A DNA stretch of 64,000 nucleotides, taken from contig OZ005606.1 in assembly GCA_963930655.1 (NCBI GenBank), positions 17,028,001 through 17,092,000 on the forward strand. Reading direction: 5' to 3'. The DNA comes from Myrica gale (taxonomy: Eukaryota > Streptophyta > Magnoliopsida > Fagales > Myricaceae). Below, piece by piece: positions 50,471 through 61,687 of the stretch (the stretch's first letter is position 1; every line of letters starts with the position of its first letter). The notes under the pieces were generated by a model. It had not been told where the DNA came from. It saw only the letters and a program-made list of their open reading frames with translations, and did not search any database. The translations under genes were made by a program, and so were the position numbers.

Positions 50471-52042
50471 ACCAGCAGATGTTAACTGTAAAAATTAGAA
50501 AAGGAAGCTCTAGTCGTGGAAACATGTTTTCATACGATCTGAAGCAGTGTGTAACTCGTTGAAAATCATGCAAGAGGATGAGAAGTTCGAGTTAACATAT
50601 TTGTATATTTGGGTAAGAATCATAGAATAGTAGAAAAATACAAATTTTCAAAGTAAGAATGCAAAGATAAAACTGTTCTTTGCTTTATTTTAAAAAATAT
50701 TTTCCTACAATTATGACAAATCTCTAAGTCTGTCTAATAGAACTCGAAACATTATAAGAAACCAAAGAGTTTGCCAATGGAGATAATTACTTAATCTATA
50801 TACTACAAAAAAACAGGTCTATAACGGCAGTCGCTAAAAATACTACCTTTAACGGCGGTATTTATAGCGGTGGTCACTGACCGCCCCTATAGACCCTCCT
50901 TTAGCGGCGGTCTTTATAGTGACGGTCAGTGACCGCCGCCATAGACCCCCCTTTACCAGTTTTTTGTGTAAAACGATGCTAAAAAATTGGTACCTATAGC
51001 CACTGTAGGTACCCACCTTTAGCGGCGTTTATTATATTTTAATAATTATTTTATTTATTATTTTATTCCTTTTAATATATATTTTTATTTTGTGATGTAT
51101 TTGAAAAAAAAAAGTATTTTAAAAGACATAATAAAATATGGAATTAGAGAGAGTGTTATGAACATTGAAGTTGTTATATGGAATTAGAAATAATGTTATG
51201 AAAGTTATATTTATGATTGTTATGGTAATTGTATTTTTATTGACTAAATCTAAGTACTTTAGACATCTATTATCATATGCTTATAATGAGCATATATATT
51301 TGTAATAATTAGTAATATGATAATATTTAATTATGACATATTATTTAATTTCAAACAAAAAGATATTGTGAGATTAATTAGCTTATACAATTAAAGTACA
51401 TAACTTAATATCTGATTATAGTTGTTATGGTAATTTATATTTTAAAATTATAAATATTATATATTATTACTATCAACTTGTTTTAATTAACAATTATATT
51501 TTAATAATTTATAATATAAGACTAATTAATTAGGACATATTATTTATTTCCAAAAAAAATAACTTGTGAATTTAACTTATACAATTAAAGTAAATTTAAT
51601 GTATTATAAAAAATATAACAAATTATACAAAATATAATTTACTAAAAATATATAACTACAAATAATAAAAAAACCTTTCTTAAAAACTTTCATTCCCCCT
51701 ACCTAAAATGTTGCTGTTCCCCCACCTCCCCCTCCCCCTTTCTTAAAAACTCCCCCTGCGTGTGCCCTTATTCGCGAAATTCAACCCACCCACTCCCCCC
51801 CGCATAGCCCTCACCCCCTGGTCCCTCGAGCTCCCTCTCCTTGTCATCCCTCTTCTCCCCGCGTCCAGGCCTTGGTGCTCTGCCCTAATGACAACGATGG
51901 GTACGATGAATATGGGAGAAACCAGGGAGAACGATGGGTACGAATATCGTCCCTCAGTGTTGCTCTTTCTCTCTCTGTTTCAATTTTTCGAAACCATATG
52001 TACTAATCTTTGTGTGTGCGTGTGTTTGTTAATCTGTAGAAT

Positions 52043-52155
52043 ATGGGTGAAACCAGGGAGAACGATGGGTACGAGGAAGAGCTTGTAGACTACGACGATG
52101 AAGAAGCCCATGCCCCGGCCTCTGTGCTCAAAGTTAATGGCGAAACCGCCAAGAA
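52043..52155 (+). pseudogene. Captured UAP56-type RNA helicase exon 1
   Basis: Encodes MGETRENDGYEEELVDYDDE, then EAHAPASVLKVNGETAKK, the N-terminus of the plant DEAD-box helicase UAP56 (mRNA export/splicing). It ends at a GTGAGT donor. A partial second copy of the exon start with its context lies at 51908-51950 (MNMGETRENDGYEY). Confidence 0.85.
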
Positions 52156-52275
52156 GTGAGTAGATTAGTCCTTGGAACTTTTCATTTCGATGCCGAATTC
52201 TTTTACCAGTTTGGTTAATTTGGTGCAAAATGATGAAAAATTTGCCCATCGTTTGTGTTGTTGGGATAAGACTGA

Positions 52276-52545
<270 letters not shown>

Positions 52546-53179
52546 TGATCTTGGGAATTGCTTGCATCGTATGGAAGCATGAAAAACTTGTTTTGGACTC
52601 TCTGTGATGTTGTTTGCCTTATGAGTTATTCATTTGCCACATGGAAAGTTCCCTCTTGTGTCTGGCTTGCTTTATGTGTTCAATAGGCCCTGTGTATCCG
52701 GGTCTTGAGTTTCTGTGGATGATTTCCATAATTGCATGTTGATGAAGCATTCGTTTCTTTGGTAGTCATAGATGTTTATGTGGTCCCTGCTATTGTAGTT
52801 AGTCTCCCAGTGAATCTCATTGGTGTTAATAAATTGTTTTGTTTTGCAAGGAAATAATCTTTTGCACTACATTGTTCATTGTAGAATATTTTTCAATTGC
52901 AATTGGTTCTGATTGTGATAATTTAATGTGCTTAGAAGCCGCTAAAGATATTAATGGTTTTTATGTTTTGCATCTTGGCCTTTGTTTGTTTTATCTGGTT
53001 TGCATTTTTATTGTTATTAATCTTGTCGTGTTATGTTTTTTTGGTGGAATATCATTTGCCTTTGCTTTTAAGTTGCAATTCTTTAGGCTCTGCATGCAGA
53101 TATAGTAAATCCATGGAAAACATAACACTTCGAAAAATTTTAAATAGATCTGTAGAAATAAAGCCTTAGCTCTATGTTA

Positions 53180-53400
53180 GGGATCTTTCGTATCCCAGAA
53201 CCCTTCCAACTTTCTGGTACATCTCTGAAGGGCAACAACTTTGGATTTCAGGAGTATATTGTTGATCTAATGGTAGATCCCGGTACACTTATTCCATCTT
53301 ATGCAGCTGGTTCACATATAGAGTATGAAGAGTCTTTCTATTCTGCAAGTCCTTTGTCTGGAGATATTGACTCCTCTCATATGGCCACTTCAAGTTTTTC
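53180..53400 (+). pseudogene. Captured fragment resembling the EDR1 domain of a Raf-like kinase gene
   Basis: Encodes FQLSGTSLKGNNFGFQEYIV, then DLMVDPGTLIPSYAAG and HIEYEESFYSASPLSGDIDS. EYIVDLMxxPGTLIP is characteristic of the N-terminal EDR1 domain of plant Raf-like MAPKKKs. The kinase domain is missing. Identification rests on recalled motifs. Confidence 0.55.
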
Positions 53401-54619
53401 CTGGCTTAGAAAATGTTGAAGTTGTCTATGCTCCTTTTTCATGAAATTGGTCTTTCCTATTCTTGTGGAAGAAAAGAATGAAGAAAAAGGTGTGGGATAA
53501 GCTTTTTTTATTTATTTATGTAGCTTTCTTGACTATCTTAGATATAAGGCAGTCAAATTCATTACATTTCAAGCCTTTCAAACCCTTGGCTAATTATTCT
53601 GCTGTCCGGATCAAATTGAGTATCTCATTTCTGTTAAAGACCATCAAGCTGCTATGACACTATCAGAAAGGAGCAAGCGGTTGCCATCCACCATCATCTG
53701 TAACAAATATCTATGCAGGCTTCATTTGTATGACATCATTAGATAATCTGTGCAAGCTTCAGTTTATGTTGATCCAGTACAACTGAAGCAGCTTTCTATG
53801 ATGTGGTGAGAGACCATTTCTATATTGTTTCACCTATCAATATACCATGTAAGATACAAAAACTAGACTATTTGGAATTGCAGGTACTGGTTTGGGTATT
53901 AATTGTCATTTGGTTTGGGTATTAAGAGATTTTTCTCTGCCACATGCAAGTACTGGTTTCAGACTCCAGAGGGATGATTAATAAAAGAAATGGTGGAAGT
54001 TTTGGGAGAACCGTTCAGCAGAGGAAAAGGGAGACAACTTGCTTACACCAAAAAGCAAGAGGAAATACATTTTCGGGGAGTATGAAACCAAGGATCATAT
54101 GAAGCGCAAAGCTAGCGAGATTGAGAAAAGCAAGGTTTTAAGAACATATCCAATAGATATTCTTTTAAAGCTTGTAATTACATCTTATTACAGTTTATTC
54201 CTAATTTGTAAAGATTCTTGTGTTTGTTGTAAAATATTATTAATCAATAATGAAGTATATTTTGTTTTATTATCCTTGGTCTTTAAATTTTTACATCCAA
54301 TGAATTATGATTATTAAAATAAATTTGTATACCGATTAAAAAAGCATGTATAGAAAAATATAGGAAAAATTTAGTGGTGGTTTGGAAGAAAAAAAGAGAG
54401 CATCAAACCTGACCGCTGCTATAGGTAGCACTTGACAGTCGCTATAGGTCTATAGCGGCAGTCATATTGGGTCTGTAGCGGCGGTCAGTGACCACCGCTA
54501 TAGACCCGAGGTCTTCACCAGCGGTCACCTGAGCCGCCGCTATAGACCTATGCCGACAGAGCTATAGCGGCAGTCGCAGCTAAAAAACCGCTGCTATAGA
54601 CCCTTTTTTTGTAGTGATA

Positions 54620-55980
54620 TTTCTCGTATTTAATATATATTTCTTAATCATTAACGAATTAGCAAATAGAGGTTATATCTATTTAATATATATTAATCAA
54701 TCCATATTTCTCTTATTTATTCTAAAAAAATAAAAAGAAACTAAAACTTGAAACAACTAGAAATATGAGAATTTTAAAAAGAAAAACTTAAAAAATTAAA
54801 AATCTAAAAATTAGAAAAAATGGAGGAGTGGGGTTTTCATGGAAAATATTCATATTAATGGAGAAACATAATGATTGAGAAGAATAATCTTTTGCACTAA
54901 CCAAAATCATGGATCACTAATATTTTTTTTGCTTATTTATCATTCCACCTTGCTATATTCTACATGAGCTAGGATCATAATAATATTATTGATTAAATCT
55001 ATAACTCATATAATTCTTAATTCATAATTTGTAACTCGTTGGACTTTTAATATGTTTCCAAAACAATTTCACAAAAATATATATTATATATCAATTTTGA
55101 AAAATATTTTTACAAAATTCCACTGGCAAGAGATTTCTTTTCGAGTCTAACTCTATACAGATATACTGAATATACTGTCTCATAAATAGATTGATAGATT
55201 CATTGTTGAGCATTAATACTAACCCATTTATCATGTACAAGACCTAACATTGTCTAGAATATTTGACCTCGAAAGATTATCACCAAATGACTCGATCAAA
55301 CACAAGTACACAACAAACAAATTTGCATAAACCTCTCAGGTATAAGGATATCATGAGCTAATTGTGCTGAATATCATTCTCATCATCAATGATCATTTGA
55401 TCTCGTTCAGTACATGTACTCTTACAATGCACACACTAGTTTGCTTAAGGTCACTACCTCAATGACGGAATTCATCATCCTATTTAATATAACACAACGA
55501 GTGTGACCAATTTATACAAAAATATGTATCTCAGTCTAGAAAAACCGTTAAATGAACAAGGAACCGAAAAATTATATTCTCCCGCCTTTGATTCTTTAAT
55601 AATTGACATGACTTTTCTACAATGTCACTTAATAATATAAATGTGTAACATCTTATGTTACAAGATAATATACTCAATATGTAATAAATACATGTGACAA
55701 TAACATAAATAATTATCTCGTAATTATTCTAAATAACTTGTTTTGAGGGCATATTTCACACATGTTTATTTCAAAATTTAGATTTTGGATGAATATTAGC
55801 ATTTCTTATTAATTTATGATGTATAACTGGAAAATCTTACCAAAATTGGGACCCAAAAAAGTATGTCCAAAAAAACCTACATGCCGAACCGGAATTTCCA
55901 GTTTCCGATTCCGGAACAAAAATTTGTATTATAGTGAGTATCAGAATGAAATTGGAATTGGTCATTCCGGTTCCATCCAT
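54620..55980. other. AT-rich intergenic, nothing recognised
   Basis: No coding motifs or terminal repeats were seen. Confidence 0.45.
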
Positions 55981-55988
55981 TATGGTAC

Positions 55989-58873
55989 TGTCACGCCCCA
56001 AACGCTAGCTAAACGAGGCTAATGACAACCGCGAGCATTCCCGACAAGGAACGCTCAAGCGTACTTACTACTATTCTTGCATCAGAATATATACCTCATC
56101 CAGAGGATTCTTGCAGCGGAAAAAAAATCATAATGCCTCAATATTTAAAAGAAGTCTTATATCGCTAGCGTTTAACGCACATAAGAACATACTTCCCATC
56201 GATAACTTAAAGTAGTTTAACATGGTCTCAAAATATCAACAAGTTAAAAACCTTAACTTACTAAGCTGAATAACCCATGACCACCACACCACAGAGGCTC
56301 ATGCCGGCTCTTACAAAAATTATCTAAACCTTTACTAAAATAAGCAAAAAGGAAAAGACATTTTCGCCAACCCTTCTCCTAGGGTTCAAGGTCCTTTTCT
56401 TAAGTTTCCTCCCCTGAAACATTATCTGGAATGATACAATTTGAAACTGTGAGTCGAAAGACTCAGTAAGGAATTATAGTTAAAACATGAATTTGAAGTC
56501 ATGGTTTGGAAAACACATAAATTTGTACTTAAACTCATGATCAGGAACTTATAATCGTAAGCATGCACTCGTAAACATGAAAACGTAATGTAATTCATGC
56601 ATGATCATGAATTTTGATGCACGTGTATGCCTCATGGTTGCATATGCATATGCACTTGCTCTTGAAAACAATACTTATACTTGTAAAATTCTTGCTTTTG
56701 AAAAATCACTCCAATTCTTATCTGACGGGCTACTTGCCCTCTATTTACCCCTGACATCAGGGTTGTGCGTTCCCATAGGAACTGTCCCCTATTTCCCTTG
56801 GGGACCTTACATATGGTCGAGCTAGCACACCTTCTCGCGTTCGTCCTTCAGTGGCTAGACACGACCCTTGGAGGTTCACACCTTCTTGCAAGCATCCTTC
56901 AGTGTGATTGCACATATCTCCTGGACTACCCATCCTTCTTGCAAGCATCCTTCGGTATGGGTGCCCTAGGTGACATCCATCCTTCACGTAAACGTCATTC
57001 GATATGGATGCACCTTCTTGACTTGGGTTCATTAACTTACTTGTCATAAAACTTGTCATAAAGTAGCATAAAAATGGTACTTTCATTTGCATAAAATTTC
57101 TCATTCTTTATTATGAGAAAAATGCAAATGATCATGATGTATTCATGTCGTGCTTGATAATGTCATGCTTGATATATCATGCTTGATATATCATGCTTGA
57201 AAATGAATAACCATAATACTTTTCATGCTTGCATGCTTCTTTTTCTTTCAAGAAAATCATGCAATGCTCGTGTCATGTCATGCTTGATGTGCTTATTCAT
57301 AAATACTTTCATGCTGTGTTTCATCCCAGTTTTGAAAAGCGTAAGTTTCTACTTACGATTGCTACTTACAAACGTAAGCTCCTCTTACAAGTTCCCCTTA
57401 CCTTCGTTCCCTTGAGCGCCTGAATTGTACTTGCCTACAATTGGGTCACACTAGTGTTATTCAAAGGTTTACTAGGAGTATAAAGTAGTCATTCAATAAC
57501 TCATACTTCGTCATACCAAAAACATCCATATTCTTGACCTCTAGTTGGTCATCTTACACCACAAGACATTTTCTTAAGTGAAAAACCTAGTAGAGTCTTC
57601 TAATAGGTCAATAGGAAACTTAGAAACTTAGGAAAAATTTCGTGAAATTCAAAGAAGCCGCTTGAGCGCCGGTCGAGCGCGCGTCGAGCGCTAAGCCTCT
57701 GTATAAAAATGTTAAGGGACGTTCGAGCGCTGGTCGAGCGTCAGTCGGGCGCAACTCTCTGTGAAATTGTTCGAAGGACGCTCGAGCGCTGGTCGAGCGT
57801 CGGTCGAGCATGAACTTACTGCACAAAAATTCTTGAAGGATGCTCGAGCGCTTGTCGAGCGCCTGTCGAGCGCATGTCCATTTTTCAGACACAAAACACA
57901 CATTAAACAACCAACACACCCGAAATTTGTCTTAACATGCTCTCCTCTTATAACCCCATATTCCAGACTTCTATTTTACACCTACAAATCAAGACTTCCA
58001 ACCCAAAACAATGATTTCATCACTCGAACAAATGTTATTACATCTATTTCACTCCCTTTGGTCTTTTATCAAACACCTAGTATGCAAGTTGGTTTCTCTT
58101 GGGTTTTAAAATTTCCAGATCTAACCATATTCTCCATTGTTTTGTGCACAATCCATACAACTCTCTAAAACTCACTAGATCCACATTTTTCTTCAAAGAA
58201 AGCACATGAATCTCAAGGAGAAAATCTAACAACACACAACCATCACAACAACCAACCAACAAAAGGAAGCAAGAAGAGAATGGGAGAGATGGCCAGCAGA
58301 GGTTTTCCTAGAAAGGGCCGGATTTTACCTTGGTTTTTCTCATTCTCCTTTCCTTCTTCTCTTTTCTCTCCTTTCTCCTTCTTCTTCTTCCTTCTTCTTC
58401 TTCTTCCTTCTTCCTCTTTCTCCTCCTTCTTCTTTTTTCTCTTGTTCCGGTGAGCTAGGGCATAAAATGTTTTTTCGGTTTGGGGGGGGGTCTGGCTTAT
58501 ACGGAGGAATTGGGGGAAGGGAAAAGGCAAAACTGCCCTTCCCCCTACTTTCCCTTTTTATCCCTCAATCTTCTCTCTTCTTTCCTTTTCTGCCCCTAAA
58601 GAAAATTTTATTTTCTTTTCCTGCCACTCCACAAATTTAACCTTAATATGTCTCCTCATTTCTTGTTCCAAGAATCCACATATTATCACATATATATCAA
58701 ATTAAAGCCTATTTAAATTTCTCCAATTATTGTAACTTATGGACATATTTAATTAATAAAACACTTCAAGCTAATAAATCTCAACTGCTCAATTAAACAA
58801 GAACAATTAATATAACATTTAAACTTCTAGCTTAAAACTCATAAAACGCTAGGGAGAAATTCGGGGTCTCACA
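55989..58873 (-). mobile_element. Solo LTR, 2.9 kb, with perfect 5-bp duplication
   Basis: Read on the minus strand it starts TGTGAGACCCCGAATTTC and ends CGTTTGGGGCGTGACA. GGTAC flanks both sides (55984-55988 and 58874-58878). No internal coding region. It shares ends and both minisatellite blocks with 24691-29476, in the opposite orientation. Confidence 0.85.
57655..57880 (-). repeat. GC-rich CGCTCGAGCG minisatellite, second copy
   Basis: About 63-bp units, e.g. GACGCTCGAGCGCTGGTCGA, each followed by an AT-rich spacer. Counterpart of 26750-26960. Confidence 0.8.
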
Positions 58874-58878
58874 GGTAC

Positions 58879-59253
58879 CCACTCCTAATTGGGTAGCCAT
58901 TTCTACCATTTTTCCTAAAAAAGAAAAGAAAAAATAGACAAGTTCTAATTACAATATAATTTCTCTCTCCATCAAATCATTACTTTTCATTATAATAAAT
59001 ATACAAAATTCATTCAAATTATCTATCTCTTCCCTTTTCACCAATTTCAATATCCTAAAATTTTAACACTCAAATACATAATGTTCATCGAGATAGCCAC
59101 CTATCTGCCAATAAGATAAACGTTTTTTTTATTGAAGCACCGTGTACATAAACCACACATCATTCCGTGCTTTCCATGTTGATCCTTTTGGCCTTGACAA
59201 ACATCCTTAGTAATTGAAGTCTGATGTCTTCGGTACCATAGCTACCCTTGTGC
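58879..59253. other. Intergenic with dispersed repeat
   Basis: 58955-59080 resembles the repeats near 16100-16230 and 37170-37330. Nothing else was recognised. Confidence 0.4.
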
Positions 59254-60238
59254 CAGGGCCGACTCTAATTATAGGCAGCATATGCGGTTGTCTTAGGCCC
59301 CCAAATTTAAGAGGCTCCAAAAAATATGATAAATTTTAAAGGAAATTTAATATTAAGGCCTAAAAAACTTAACGTTAAATATAATATTGATTGAAGAGAC
59401 CTATTAAATCTCATTGATTAAAGGATAATTAACTTTTCCCCAAATTTAGGAGGCCCTCAATTCAAATTTTTTTGTAATGGTATATTTAAAGAAAATTTAA
59501 TAATAAGGCCTAAAAAACTTAATTTAAAGAGCATATTGAAGATGCCTATTAAATCTCCTAAGGAGTATTAAATTTTCATTTTTGTTAGTATTTATAAAGT
59601 CTTCGTTCAGCTTATAAAATCTTCTTATTTAAAGATATTAATTTTAATTAATTCAAATAAACCCTCTCCTCTAATTGATTAAATCTCTTTAATAAAAAGT
59701 TAAAATCTCCTTGAATTAGCTTTTCATATATAGATTAAAATTTTTTGCAGTAATTTATTTAATTTTTTACTGTTAGATATTATTAACTGTTTAAGCCTTG
59801 ACTAAAAATTAAAATCTATCTTTACAAGAACTTAATCTTACTTGAGACAATACCAAAAAATCACCTCTCAACCATTATGTTTTTTATTCTTATTTTTTGG
59901 TGTTTCTCAGCTCTTATCTTTAGCCACTAAAGCCCTCGATGCTATTATTCTAAATTTTTTACTTTAATTTTATTTTAAATTTAAATTTTTTGAGTTATTA
60001 TTAAAATTAATAAAATCTTATTTAATATCGAGTTTGATGCAAGAAAGATTAAATGAATTAGTAATATTATCGATTGAAATGATATATTAACAAATTTAGA
60101 ATATAAAAATTTTATTAAGTAATTTTCGATTTCAAAAATTATAAGAATACGTTTTAACTAATTTTTATTTTATAAATTACTGTAAAAACCTCATTTTAGT
60201 GTTCGGCTTAAAGGCCACTTACCTTATAGCCGCCCGTG
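59254..60238. mobile_element. hAT-like element, 985 bp
   Basis: Starts CAGGGCCGACTC and ends TATAGCCGCCCGTG, comparable to the 47403-47911 MITE. The flanking 8-mers (CCTTGTGC, ACACGTGC) match only in part, so the element is old or the boundary is a few bases off. Contains a direct duplication (59325-59420 and 59485-59560, both with AAGGCCTAAAAAACTTAA). Confidence 0.55.
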
Positions 60239-60286
60239 ACACGTGCGCCTCCATAGCAGACAATGCAATCTTTGTCTTAAGAAAAA

Positions 60287-60868
60287 AGCTTAATTACCTT
60301 ACAGGTCCCTGTGGTATCTGATTTTTACAAAATAGTCCTTCTGATATGACTTTCAACAAAATGGTCTTTGGGGTATAGTTTTGAGACAAATTAATCCCTG
60401 TGGTATGACTTTCAACAAAATAGTTCCTGTGGTATAGTTTGAGACAAATTAGTCCCTCCGTCCAGCTGTCGTTACCCACTTAACTAGAGAGGTTGTATAT
60501 GCCACTTTTCATTCACGCGTTGACACGTCAGCAACCGTCCTGGATCGAACCAATCAAGTCTGAGATTGAGGCTCAAACTAATTTTACGAGCTAAAAGAAG
60601 TATATTACTCGTGATTTGAATACTAATGTTAAAAAACACTTGTCAACGCGTGAATGACGCTGACGTGATATATACAACACTCTCCAGACAGTTAGACAAT
60701 GACTAATTTGTCTCAAAACTATACCACATAGACTATTTTGTTGAAAGTCATATCACAGAGACTAATTTGTCTCAAAACTATACTACAAGGACCATTTTGT
60801 TGAAAGTCATACCACAAAGACTATTTTGTAAAAGTCGGATACCACGTGAACCTGTAAGTAATTAAGCT
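60287..60868. mobile_element. MULE-like foldback element with 9-bp duplication
   Basis: AGCTTAATTACCTTACAGGT at the left is inverted as ACCTGTAAGTAATTAAGCT at the right, and arms of about 170 bp (TGGTATNNNTTTNNACAAAAT motifs) remain inverted inward. Flanked by exact TAAGAAAAA (60278-60286 and 60869-60877). It is 340 bp from the start of the downstream gene, so it may lie in the promoter. Confidence 0.85.
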
Positions 60869-60877
60869 TAAGAAAAA

Positions 60878-61208
60878 CAAAAAACAAAATGGAATAGAGA
60901 AAAGAGAGGTGCAGAGCGAAGAGGAGTACATGCCCACCAAATGTAAGACAAACCTCTCAAGAACCTATTCATAACGGGCTTCCACCCAACGCTTTTCATA
61001 CCCTATAAGATTAATTCAAACTACCACGAACTTTTTTCCTGTTCGTGGGTACACGCTCGGCGAAACTATGCAATTGGGCGAATTCCCAAGACCAATTCTT
61101 TTGTCATGCAAAGCAGTTCTTCAAATACGATTAAAATGATCTCCACCAAACCCTAATCCAACCAAAGTTGTTAGAATCCAAAGCGGTACAGTGTGTTCAG
61201 AATGATTG
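60878..61208 (+). promoter_or_regulatory. Promoter and leader of the PUB62-like gene
   Basis: The region before the start codon. An out-of-frame ATG at 61202 opens a 26-codon frame ending TAG at 61280-61282 that overlaps the main start at 61209. No clear TATA box was chosen. Confidence 0.35.
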
Positions 61209-61687
61209 ATGGTTGTGACGGCGATGCAGCAGCAGACTTCTGCAGTGGCTTCACAGCCAATCAATCCCCAATCCTCCCTTAGGTCACCCCCACCCACAGT
61301 CGCAGCGACACCCACGCAGTCCCCAATCTCTCACGCACCGGGCCCCACTCCCCACCGCGAGCAGCCGTTAGATCATGCTTTGGTGCCGATTACGGCCGCG
61401 CTTCGCTCGGCCGAGCCCATGGCCTTGATGGCATCTCCGCTAGCGAGGGTCCGACTCTCAGATATCGCCCCGTACGAGGGGGCACCCGGTGGGCCCTATG
61501 GGAGGGCGGTGGAGGCGCTGGCGGGGTCGTTGATGAGGCACAATGCGGCAGTGATTGAATTGAGCTGCGGCGATGAAGCGCTCATGCGGTGCGGCTTGGA
61601 AGCAGCTAGGTTGTACTTCAGGAGTAGGGTTCAGCAGAGTGTCGCTGGCAAGGGAAGCCATGGGGTTTACATGTACAGAGGTGGAAG
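61209..61687 (+). CDS. PUB62: PUB62-like exon 1
   Basis: Start ATG 61209 (VVTAMQQQ); a second in-frame ATG at 61224 is the alternative. The first 80 residues are low-complexity; the conserved part begins near ALRSAEPMALMASPLARVRL. It ends GGA-AG before GTACCT. Confidence 0.75.

Noticed and set aside
57660-57880. CRISPR-like array
   Set aside because: Repeats are a plant minisatellite with palindromic cores and no unique spacers; genome is eukaryotic.
58243-58530. Lys/Glu-rich frame of 95 codons
   Set aside because: Translation of CTTCTT/CTCC simple sequence inside the solo LTR.
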